Part shown: positions 1-6,027 of the stretch, piece by piece
Layout: every line of letters begins with the position of its first letter
Numbering within the stretch: position 1 is the stretch's first letter
NCBI GenBank assembly: GCA_964519015.1
Contig: CAZFHZ010000140.1
Coordinates: 1 to 8,356 of the forward strand
Source of the DNA: CAZFHZ01 sp964519015
Lineage (GTDB): Bacteria > Blakebacterota > Blakebacteria > Blakebacterales > CAYUVJ01
DNA: 8,356 nucleotides
Reading direction: 5' to 3'
Program-made: the position numbers and the translations under genes
The notes under the pieces: generated by a model
The model's database searches: none
What the model was told of the DNA's origin: nothing
The model's input: only the letters and a program-made list of their open reading frames with translations

Positions 1-1
1 C

Positions 2-592
2 CTGGTCGATCATATCTACGTCCCGTATGAGCAGTGGGCCGGAGAACGGGCGTGGGTCATGACCTATGTGGTGAAATATGACGGGAAGTTGCAGGCGACG
101 GCCGAGGCGGTCCGGGCCGAACTGGCCGCCATCGATCCGAACCTCGTCTTCCATAATCCGCGCTCCCTCGAGAGCATCGTCGGAGCGGCCATCGCCCGCG
201 ACCGCTTCGCCATGGCCCTGATGATGATCTTCGCAGCCGTCGCGCTCCTGCTTGCCGTGATCGGCATCTACGGGGTGCTCTCCTATACGGTCGGGCAGAG
301 GCGGTACGAGATCGGCATCCGCCTGGCGGTCGGAGCCCGGCCGGCCCAGGTGCGGTGGCTCATCCTGCGTGAGGGAGCACTGCTGGCCGGAGTAGGGATC
401 CTCACCGGACTGATCGCCGCACTCCTGCTGACCCGATGGCTGGAGTCGATCGTCTATGAGGTAGACCTGCGCGATCCGCTGATCCTGACCGGCGCGGCGG
501 TCGTGCTGGCGGCCGTGGCCGGGCTGGCCAGCCTGCTGCCGGCGGTGCGGGCCTCGCGCACCGATCCGCAGAGCGTCATGCGGGCCGAATAG
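2..592 (+). CDS. MacB/FtsX-type ABC transporter permease (ADOP-like), C-terminal part, 5' end outside window
   Basis: The reading frame is open to the window edge, so these 196 residues are only the C-terminal part of a longer inner-membrane protein; the ATG at 59 is internal. Visible: a periplasmic segment with VYVPYEQW near the start and the 'AIDPNL' stretch, then a FtsX-like domain with three hydrophobic helices at about visible residues 69-97, 122-144 and 159-180. The family hallmark EIGIRLAVGA lies at 103-112, and the tail RASRTDPQSVMRAE is typical of MacB-like permeases. The periplasmic wording and the ending match the duplicated orphan permeases (ADOP) common in Acidobacteria, which usually carry two FtsX domains and no fused ATPase. 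The substrate is unknown; the family is tied to efflux or lipoprotein/peptide export. The next gene has its own promoter starting 10 nt after the stop, so this is probably the last gene of its unit. Family assignment is strong; ADOP versus ordinary MacB is an inference. Confidence 0.88.
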   Translation: MVDHIYVPYEQWAGERAWVMTYVVKYDGKLQATAEAVRAELAAIDPNLVFHNPRSLESIVGAAIARDRFAMALMMIFAAVALLLAVIGIYGVLSYTVGQRRYEIGIRLAVGARPAQVRWLILREGALLAGVGILTGLIAALLLTRWLESIVYEVDLRDPLILTGAAVVLAAVAGLASLLPAVRASRTDPQSVMRAE

Positions 593-601
593 GAGGCGGG
601 A

Positions 602-630
602 TTGCCGCTTCGGGAGGGGCCCGCTAGAAT
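602..630 (+). promoter_or_regulatory. Sigma70-type promoter for the creatininase-family gene
   Basis: TTGCCG at 602-607 and TAGAAT at 625-630 are separated by 17 nt, the ideal sigma70 spacing. A start site near 637 would give a leader of about 24 nt holding the ribosome-binding site AAGAAAGG at 645-652, 8 nt before the GTG at 661. The TAG in the -10 element is also an in-frame stop for the downstream gene, so that gene cannot start further upstream. Based on consensus match and spacing only. Confidence 0.6.
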
Positions 631-660
631 GGCTCGGCAACCCGAAGAAAGGTTCGTCCC

Positions 661-1440
661 GTGCATCCGTGGCGACTCTCAGAACGCACGCTCGAACAGG
701 TCCGAAGTGCCGGCTACACGGCGGCCGTACTGCCGCTGGGCGCGGTAGAGCCGCACAATCGGCACCTTCCCTACGGGACCGACCTCTTTGAGAGCGAGAG
801 AATCGCCGACCGGGTCTGTGCCGAGGCCTGGGCGCGCGGCGCCCGGGTCGTACTCCTGCCGACGATTGCCTACGGTACCGAACGGAACCTGGCCGCCTTC
901 CCCCTGGCCATGAACGTGGACCCGGGCACCCTCTTCGCAGTGGTGACCGACCTGGTGGGATCGTTGGAGCGCTCCGGTCTTCACCGGCTCCTCCTGCTCA
1001 ACAGCCACGGCGGCAACGACTTGAAGCCGCTGCTGCGCCAACTCTATGGACGCACCGAGGTCCGGATCTTCCTGTGCGACTGGTTCCGGATGATCCGGGA
1101 TGTCTACGGGGAGATCTTCGAGCAGCCGGATGACCACGCCGGCGAGATGGAGACCTCGCTCGCCCTGGCCTACTTCCCCGACCTGGTCGCCCGTGCTCCC
1201 GACGGAGCACTGCTGGCCGGACCAGGAGCCACCGCCCGCTGCCGCTTCCGGGCGGTTGAGGAGGGGTGGGTCACCATCACCCGTCCCTGGCACCTGTACA
1301 CGGTCGACAGCGGGGCGGGGGACCCGCGGGCAGCCTCCGCGGAGAAGGGAGAGCGCCTGATGGCGGTGATCGTTGAGCGGCTCGCTCCCTTCCTGGTCGA
1401 ACTCGCCGCGGCCGACCTCGACGAGCGCTTCCCTTACTGA
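661..1440 (+). CDS. Creatininase-family metal-dependent amidohydrolase
   Basis: A 259-residue protein of the creatininase family: cytosolic enzymes with a two-metal site that hydrolyse cyclic or linear amides (creatininase, the formamide hydrolase ArfB, the mycofactocin peptidase MftE). Length is normal for the family. Visible motifs are GAVEPHNRHLPYGTD at 27-41 with likely metal ligands Glu30, His32 and Asp41, NSHGGN at 114-119 with His116, and DDHAGEMETS at 157-166 with acidic ligand candidates Glu162 and Glu164. The active site therefore looks complete. The residue after His32 is Asn, where many members have Gly. The start is GTG; an in-frame stop at 625-627 and a well-placed AAGAAAGG support it. 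No signal peptide is seen. The glycosyltransferase gene begins 20 nt after the stop, suggesting co-transcription. No mycofactocin, flavin/F420 or creatine genes are visible nearby, so the substrate is unassigned. Confidence 0.88.
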   Translation: MHPWRLSERTLEQVRSAGYTAAVLPLGAVEPHNRHLPYGTDLFESERIADRVCAEAWARGARVVLLPTIAYGTERNLAAFPLAMNVDPGTLFAVVTDLVGSLERSGLHRLLLLNSHGGNDLKPLLRQLYGRTEVRIFLCDWFRMIRDVYGEIFEQPDDHAGEMETSLALAYFPDLVARAPDGALLAGPGATARCRFRAVEEGWVTITRPWHLYTVDSGAGDPRAASAEKGERLMAVIVERLAPFLVELAAADLDERFPY

Positions 1441-1460
1441 AGAAAGGGCGGGTCGCGTCG

Positions 1461-2546
1461 ATGAAGACCCTCTTCGCCGTGCTGAACATGGGGCTGGGTC
1501 ACGCCACCCGCAGCCTGCCGCTCATCCGGGCCATGCGGTCATCGGGCTGGGAGGTAACGGTGGGTGGCTCGGGGCGGTCCCTCCGGCTGCTGGAGCGGGA
1601 ACTGCCCGCTACCCCTCTGCTGGAACTGCCCGACTACAACCTGGAGTACACGGACCGAGGGGTGGACTTCGGGCGGTTAATGGCCCGCACCCCCGACCTG
1701 GTTCGAACCGTCCGGCAGGAGCACTTTCTGATCGAGGGGCATGTCCGCCGGCTAGGGGCCGACCTGGTGGTGAGTGACCACCGCTACGGCTGCTGGTCCG
1801 AACAGGTCCCCTCCTGGTTCATTGCGCACCAGCTCCGCTTCGCCGTACCCCCTCTTTTCCGGCCCTTCGAGTTCGCGGGAGCCCTCTTCAACCGGGGGTT
1901 CCACCGCCGTTACACCGGAGTGATCGTGCCCGACCTGATGGAGGATGGGGAGGGACTGCTCTCCGGACGGCTCTCCCGCCCCTATCGGGCCACCCTCCCC
2001 GAGACGGTCGCCCGGTACCACTATCCCGGCACCCTCTCGAGTATCGGCCGGCGTGACGGAGCGGAGGAGGAGATCGATGTTTTCGTTGTCATCTCCGGAC
2101 CTGAACCGCAGCGCACGGCGCTGGAGCGGATCGTGCGGGAACAGATCCGGAACGTGCCGGGACGGCGGGTGGTGGCCCTGGGCTGCCCCGAAGCTGATCG
2201 GGTGGAGCATCCGGAGTCGGACCTGACCATCCATGCCCACCTGGAGCGGGTTCGGATGGAGGAGATCATGAACCGGAGCCGGCTCATCGTCGCCCGCTCC
2301 GGCTATTCCACCCTCATGGAAGTGGTGGAGGTGGGCAAACGGGCGCTCTGGATCCCGACCCCCGGCCAGACCGAGCAGCTCTACCTGGCCGATCGGATGC
2401 GCCGCCGGGGCTGGTACCACGCCGTCGACCAGGTGGAGCTCGATCTGGCGCGCGACGTCCCCATGGCGCTGGAGCGCCGGGGGCCGGAGCGGATCTTTCA
2501 CACGGCCGAGACGGTTGACCGGATCATGGGGGTGCTGAAGCGTTGA
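1461..2546 (+). CDS. GT-B glycosyltransferase, MurG-like / MJ1255-type
   Basis: A 361-residue protein with the two-domain layout of GT-B glycosyltransferases. The N-terminal Rossmann half begins with KTLFAVLNMGLGHATRS (2-18), where the Gly-rich GLGHATR loop resembles the acceptor/phosphate loop of MurG-like enzymes. A VVSDHRYG stretch follows in the same half. The C-terminal nucleotide-sugar half carries ARSGYSTLMEVVEVGKRAL from residue 278 and PTPGQTEQ at 299-306, matching the conserved donor-binding region (small-residue turn, Glu, then PxPGQxEQ) of this superfamily. It most likely moves a sugar from a nucleotide donor, probably UDP-linked; the acceptor is unknown. No membrane segment or signal peptide is evident. 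It follows the creatininase-like gene by 20 nt, with AGAAAGGG at 1441-1448 as a somewhat distant ribosome-binding site. Fold assignment is strong; the biological role is not known. Confidence 0.85.
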   Translation: MKTLFAVLNMGLGHATRSLPLIRAMRSSGWEVTVGGSGRSLRLLERELPATPLLELPDYNLEYTDRGVDFGRLMARTPDLVRTVRQEHFLIEGHVRRLGADLVVSDHRYGCWSEQVPSWFIAHQLRFAVPPLFRPFEFAGALFNRGFHRRYTGVIVPDLMEDGEGLLSGRLSRPYRATLPETVARYHYPGTLSSIGRRDGAEEEIDVFVVISGPEPQRTALERIVREQIRNVPGRRVVALGCPEADRVEHPESDLTIHAHLERVRMEEIMNRSRLIVARSGYSTLMEVVEVGKRALWIPTPGQTEQLYLADRMRRRGWYHAVDQVELDLARDVPMALERRGPERIFHTAETVDRIMGVLKR

Positions 2547-2604
2547 GCCAGTCGTGGACCGGGATCGCGAGCATATCGAGGAATAATGAAGAACTCGTTC
2601 TGGT

Positions 2605-2655
2605 CACTTGACCCAGGTAAGTGTCTGGTGTACTAGTAGTGTAGACACTTAACCC
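2605..2655. promoter_or_regulatory. Operator-like site: nested palindrome plus repeated CACTTRACCC half-sites
   Basis: Directly visible: TAAGTGTCT at 2618-2626 and AGACACTTA at 2643-2651 form a perfect 9-bp inverted repeat. Exactly at its centre lies the 8-bp palindrome TACTAGTA (2631-2638), so 26 of 34 positions are symmetric. In addition CACTTGACCC (2605-2614) and CACTTAACCC (2646-2655) are a 9/10 direct repeat 41 bp apart, with a related inverted copy GGTAAGTG at 2616-2623 between them. The site covers the putative -35 and -10 elements of the lipoprotein gene. No T-tract follows, and the central palindrome leaves no loop, so a DNA-binding dimer or oligomer site is more plausible than a terminator. 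The regulator is not in the window. Function is inferred. Confidence 0.6.
2608..2636 (+). promoter_or_regulatory. Putative sigma70-type promoter for the lipoprotein gene
   Basis: TTGACC at 2608-2613 (5 of 6 to the -35 consensus) and TACTAG at 2631-2636 (weak -10) are separated by 17 nt. The -10 element falls inside the central palindrome TACTAGTA and the -35 inside the first CACTTGACCC repeat, so a protein bound there would block polymerase. The weak -10 lowers confidence. Confidence 0.45.
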
Positions 2656-2687
2656 GAGGTGGAGTGCTACTCCCGGCTTCCAGGACT

Positions 2688-2693
2688 AGGAGG
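2688..2693 (+). promoter_or_regulatory. Strong ribosome-binding site fixing the lipoprotein start at 2700
   Basis: A perfect AGGAGG lies 6 nt before the in-frame ATG at 2700. It rules out the alternative GTG at 2664, which has no such site and would put an arginine-rich 12-residue extension ahead of the lipoprotein signal. The ATG at 2695 is out of frame and only 1 nt from the AGGAGG. Confidence 0.8.
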
Positions 2694-2699
2694 CATGGT

Positions 2700-3899
2700 A
2701 TGCGGTCCCTTCACACTCCTCTGAGGCTCACCCTCATCTGTGCAACCCTCACCGCCGGTGCCTGTTCGGGTTCCGGCGCTCCCATTGAAGAACGCATCGG
2801 CCCCGACGGCGTCCAGGAGGTCCTCAACCACCACCAGCCACCTTACTCCCTCCCCTGGGAGATCGAAGAGGTCGCCCGGATCGGCGTGGCGTACGGGGAT
2901 TCGGCGTACATGTTGGGGCGCCCCACCCACTTCACCATCCTGCCCGGCGGTTCCGCCATCATCCTGGACACCCAGCCGCTCCACCTGCGGGTCTACGGGC
3001 CCGACGGTTCCTTCCAGGTCACCATCGGACGTCAGGGAGAGGGCCCCGGGGACCTCCTGCGGAACATCCGGTATTTAGGGCCGCTGGGATCGGACCGTTT
3101 CGAGCTGTGGAGCGGCCACCCAATGCGACGCCAGATCTTCAACCTCCGGGGCACCCTCCAGGAGGTACGGACCATGACCAGGGACCACCCCTTCGTGGAG
3201 GGCCGCAGGCCGTACCGGGTGGGAACCCGGGATGAGGCGATCTGGGGATGGTTCACCTTCGTGGGCCGTCAGACCGGCAGCACGCCTGGCCGGCACGAAC
3301 TCCGTCTCACGGATTGGGAAGGGAGTCTGGATCGCCTGATCTTCTCGGTCCGGGCGTTCGACTGGGAGGCCCTGGGACCACAGAACCAGAGGCAGTACAT
3401 CGGCATGGCCCAGGCGGTCTCGGACTTCACGCCGCAGGAGCACATTCTGGTTCCCGGGGAGGGGCCGGTGTACTTCGGCGAGTTGGACGAGGACTGGGTG
3501 CGGGCCTTCGACCCGGCCTCCGGAGAAGAGATCCTCCGGTTCCGGCTGGTGACGGAGATCCCTGAGGCCATCGCGGATTCCACCGTGGAGAAGACCCGGA
3601 GCGTCACGGGGGATCCGCGGATCGCCGAGGGCATGCGCTGGTTTCAGGAGCACTACTGGTATGAGGAACTGGTGGGAGGGCCGGACGGGGAGGTGTGGGT
3701 CCAGCGCAACGGATATGCCGATACTCAGGGTCTCTGGACCACTGATATCTTCACCTCCCGGGGACACTACCGCGGCCGGATCTATCTACCCTTTGCACCC
3801 TGGCGGATGCAGGTGCACGGACAGGAGATCTGGGCCCTCACCGAGGGGGAGGAGGGCGAACCGATCCTGGCCCGCTATCGCCTGAAAGGGACCCGCTGA
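2700..3899 (+). CDS. Six-bladed beta-propeller lipoprotein
   Basis: A 399-residue predicted lipoprotein. The N-terminus has Arg2 and Arg9, a hydrophobic run (about 8-19) and a lipobox-like AGAC ending at Cys22; Ala rather than Leu at -3 is slightly atypical. The mature part shows repeated propeller-blade patterns. The clearest is at about 78-118, with FTILPGG, LRVYGPDG and the family signature GRQGEGPGD (110-118). Further blade-like segments lie near 248-275, 323-355 and 368-399. This signature is typical of the six-bladed propeller (NHL/DUF4934-like) proteins abundant in Gemmatimonadota, Acidobacteriota and Bacteroidota. Such propellers usually bind proteins or ligands rather than catalyse; the specific role here is unknown. 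It appears to be transcribed alone: 153 nt separate it from the gene before and 211 nt from the one after. A striking symmetric site at 2605-2655 overlaps its promoter, suggesting control by a dedicated regulator. Confidence 0.82.
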   Translation: MRSLHTPLRLTLICATLTAGACSGSGAPIEERIGPDGVQEVLNHHQPPYSLPWEIEEVARIGVAYGDSAYMLGRPTHFTILPGGSAIILDTQPLHLRVYGPDGSFQVTIGRQGEGPGDLLRNIRYLGPLGSDRFELWSGHPMRRQIFNLRGTLQEVRTMTRDHPFVEGRRPYRVGTRDEAIWGWFTFVGRQTGSTPGRHELRLTDWEGSLDRLIFSVRAFDWEALGPQNQRQYIGMAQAVSDFTPQEHILVPGEGPVYFGELDEDWVRAFDPASGEEILRFRLVTEIPEAIADSTVEKTRSVTGDPRIAEGMRWFQEHYWYEELVGGPDGEVWVQRNGYADTQGLWTTDIFTSRGHYRGRIYLPFAPWRMQVHGQEIWALTEGEEGEPILARYRLKGTR

Positions 3900-4026
3900 A
3901 GGAACCGGTGGTATCCGCGACCGAGTGGATGTGGAATGATCCGCAGGCCGAGAAAGTCACCGCTGCTGGTCGGCTGAGCCGTGCCCGTCCGCTAACTCTA
4001 GCTCCGACCGGGGGAGGGTGAACCGG

Positions 4027-4056
4027 TTGCCGGCGCGACGGCCGGGCTGCTATAAT
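4027..4056 (+). promoter_or_regulatory. Sigma70-type promoter of the HEAT/HD-GYP operon
   Basis: TTGCCG at 4027-4032 and a perfect TATAAT at 4051-4056 are separated by 18 nt, followed by a short T-run. The -35 hexamer is the same as in the promoter at 602-630. A start near 4063 would give a leader of about 48 nt. The rest of the 3900-4110 gap shows no supported gene. Confidence 0.7.
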
Positions 4057-4060
4057 TTTT

Positions 4061-4077
4061 GCCCTGTTCTCAAGGGC
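4061..4077 (+). other. Small inverted repeat at the predicted transcription start
   Basis: GCCCT (4061-4065) and AGGGC (4073-4077) form a 5-bp perfect stem with a 7-nt loop at the expected +1 of the preceding promoter. It could be a 5'-end hairpin stabilising the mRNA, or a small operator. In such a GC-rich sequence it may also be chance. Confidence 0.25.
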
Positions 4078-4110
4078 GGTTAATCCTGAGCTGTTTCCAG
4101 GACGGGGAAG

Positions 4111-6027
4111 ATGCCACCGGAGATCCAGGCATTCTTGATCGAGTTCGCCCGGTCGGTCCAACGGCTGGGTCTCTATCCGCCGGGCCATCCCGCAGCGGCG
4201 GCGCTGGCGGCCTCCGCCTATGAACGCCTGCTGGCGGCTCTGGCGCCCCGCGAGTCGCTCACGGTCCACATCGAGCGCACCACGCTGACCGTCGAAGGGA
4301 CAGAGACCGACCCCGAGCAAACCCTCTTCCGGGGATTCGCCCAGCGCCTCTACCGCCATCTCCTCTTCGAGATAACCTTCGGGCCCGGGATCGGACCGCT
4401 CGAGATCGGCGCATTTCTCTCTGCCTTGGCGATTGTCCCCGGCCGGTCGGCCGAGCCGCTCGGAGTCGCCGGTCCCGCTTTCTCCGACCGCTGGCCGCAC
4501 ATCCTGCTCGAGGTGATCCCCTTCGAATCGCTCACCCTGGCCGCCGAGAGCTCCGAGGAAGCGGATACCCACTGGAGCGGAGAGGCGGCCTCCCAGGAAG
4601 CGCTCCAGGAGGCGCGGCACCGGATGGCCGATCTGGACCTGCCTCGGCTCAAGGAGGTGCTGCAGGAGGTGGGGAGCGGCGATCCGGCAGCCCTGCACGA
4701 GGGGATCTCACGGCTGGTGCTCGGGATGGAACCGGGCACGCTGCACCGATTGATGCTGAGCGTTCCGGAATCGTATCGGCAGAGCGCTGCTGAAACGGCC
4801 GTCGAACGCTCCCTCCAGGAGATCATCGAAGCGGCCGACGAAGGACGGGCCGGTTTCGCGACCGAGGCACTGCTCCAGTTGCTCGTCAAGCTGGCCCTGC
4901 TCACCGAGGAGCAGGAGTCGCCCCCCGACCCGGAGGCGGACCAGATGCTCGTCGCCCTCCTCCAGCGGATGGGCTCGGGCTGGGACATCGAGGATCCGAA
5001 TCCCGCCGACTACCAGCAGACGTTGCGCGCCTTCCAGCAGACGGCGTCCGATCTGCGGGCCGACATCGAGTGGGACGAGCGACCCGATTCCGCGCGGATC
5101 GTCCAGATCAGCCTCGAACTGGACGAGACGGCGCCGCCGACCTTGAAGGCGACGACGGACATGATCAAAGGCGGTCGGACCGGAACGCTGCTGGACATTC
5201 TGGACGACGCTCCGGCAGGCGCAGCCGTAGCCGCCCCGGCGCTCTGGAAATGGGTGGACCGGAAGGACACGGTGAGCCATCTGCTGAGGCATCGCCCGGT
5301 CGATTACCAGAGCCTCGACCGGATGGTCAACCGGATCTGGGTCGAATCGGCGGGGCCGATGCTGGACGGCTTGCTCGAATCGGAATCGCGCCTGGAACGT
5401 CTGGCCCTGCTCGACTGCCTGGCTCAGATCGGAAGCGAGATCGGGCCCCTGATCGTGGAACGGCTGGACGACTCCCACTGGTACCGGATCCGCAACCTGC
5501 TCTCCCTGCTGGGCCGGCTCCCGACCCTGCCCGACGGGTTCTCCCCGCAGCCCTATTTCAAACATTCTGAACCACGAGTGCGCCGGGAAGCCTTCCAGAT
5601 CGCTTTGAGCCATCGGGTGGGGGGACCCGGTACCGTCCTCCAGGCGCTGGATGATCCCGATCCGGTGGTCATAGAGAAGGGTCTGCTGGCCGCCCGGAAG
5701 AATCCCTCGCCGGCCATCGTGAATCTCCTCATCGGGATCGTCGGTGATCCCGAGAGTTCTGTCCGGCTCAGGCTCCTGGCCCTGCGCGCCCTGGCGACCG
5801 TCCGTTCTCCGATTGCTTTCGAGACCATGCGGGCGTTGGTCTGGGAGCGCCGGTGGCCTTTCCGGCACACGCTTGCCGACAAGTCGGCCCTCATGCTGGA
5901 AGCGCTGGCCACGATCGCCCGAACCTGGCGCCGGGAGCCGCAGGCCCAGCCGCTGCTGGCAGCCGCCCGGCGCTCCTCCGATCCCCAGATCCGGGCGGTG
6001 GCCCGGGCCCCGGAGGCGATCGCATGA
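4111..6027 (+). CDS. HEAT-repeat protein with N-terminal LYxxGHP module
   Basis: A 638-residue, apparently cytosolic protein without signal peptide or clear membrane segment. Residues 1-107 form a module with FLIEFARSVQRLGLYPPGHP (8-27), then an LFRGFAQRLYRHLLFEITF helix pattern and LEIGAFLSAL. The same module starts the next gene's product. Residues about 150-390 are mostly helical and acidic, with no domain I recognise. From about 410 to 635, helical pairs of HEAT type recur, e.g. SRLERLALLDCLAQIGSEIG, SEPRVRREAFQIAL, DDPDPVVIEKGLLAA, DPESSVRLRLLALRALATV and DPQIRAVARA, the usual 'DPxxxVRxxAxxAL' wording. HEAT arrays bind proteins, so a scaffold or signalling adaptor role is inferred. The ATG at 4111 is the only reasonable start (in-frame stop at 4087) and is preceded by a purine-rich AGGACGGGGAAG. 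Its TGA overlaps the HD-GYP gene's ATG (ATGA), indicating translational coupling. Confidence 0.8.
   Translation: MPPEIQAFLIEFARSVQRLGLYPPGHPAAAALAASAYERLLAALAPRESLTVHIERTTLTVEGTETDPEQTLFRGFAQRLYRHLLFEITFGPGIGPLEIGAFLSALAIVPGRSAEPLGVAGPAFSDRWPHILLEVIPFESLTLAAESSEEADTHWSGEAASQEALQEARHRMADLDLPRLKEVLQEVGSGDPAALHEGISRLVLGMEPGTLHRLMLSVPESYRQSAAETAVERSLQEIIEAADEGRAGFATEALLQLLVKLALLTEEQESPPDPEADQMLVALLQRMGSGWDIEDPNPADYQQTLRAFQQTASDLRADIEWDERPDSARIVQISLELDETAPPTLKATTDMIKGGRTGTLLDILDDAPAGAAVAAPALWKWVDRKDTVSHLLRHRPVDYQSLDRMVNRIWVESAGPMLDGLLESESRLERLALLDCLAQIGSEIGPLIVERLDDSHWYRIRNLLSLLGRLPTLPDGFSPQPYFKHSEPRVRREAFQIALSHRVGGPGTVLQALDDPDPVVIEKGLLAARKNPSPAIVNLLIGIVGDPESSVRLRLLALRALATVRSPIAFETMRALVWERRWPFRHTLADKSALMLEALATIARTWRREPQAQPLLAAARRSSDPQIRAVARAPEAIA
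6012..6016 (+). promoter_or_regulatory. Ribosome-binding site of the HD-GYP gene, inside the HEAT gene
   Basis: GGAGG lies 7 nt before the ATG at 6024 and within the last codons of the upstream gene. It supports the start at 6024 and the 4-nt ATGA overlap. Confidence 0.8.

Noticed and set aside
59..61. ATG at 59 as the true start of the permease gene
   Set aside because: The frame continues upstream to the window edge with family-typical residues (VYVPYEQW), so the ATG is internal.
2618..2651. The large dyad as an intrinsic terminator for the glycosyltransferase gene
   Set aside because: It starts about 70 nt after the stop, has no T-tract, and the inner palindrome leaves a mismatched 4x4 internal loop with no proper terminal loop; it also overlaps a promoter-like pair of hexamers.
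2618..2651. A loxP-like recombination site (34 bp with inverted arms)
   Set aside because: The size match is coincidental: arms are 9 bp, the core is symmetric rather than directional, and there is no recombinase gene or rearrangement sign in the window.
2664..2699. GTG at 2664 as start of the lipoprotein gene
   Set aside because: It would add 12 residues (four Arg) before a good lipoprotein signal, and the perfect AGGAGG is placed for the ATG at 2700.
3995..4020. CTCC/GGAG stem as terminator of the lipoprotein gene
   Set aside because: The stem is only 4 bp with no T-run, about 100 nt after the stop; too weak to support.
3929..4021. Possible 30-residue ORF in the gap before the HEAT gene
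   Set aside because: It has no convincing ribosome-binding site, no recognisable feature, and overlaps no promoter that would serve it.
5853..6023. Upstream-extended start for the HD-GYP gene
   Set aside because: The extension lies entirely inside the HEAT gene in another frame and looks like shadow translation; GGAGG plus the ATGA overlap favour 6024.
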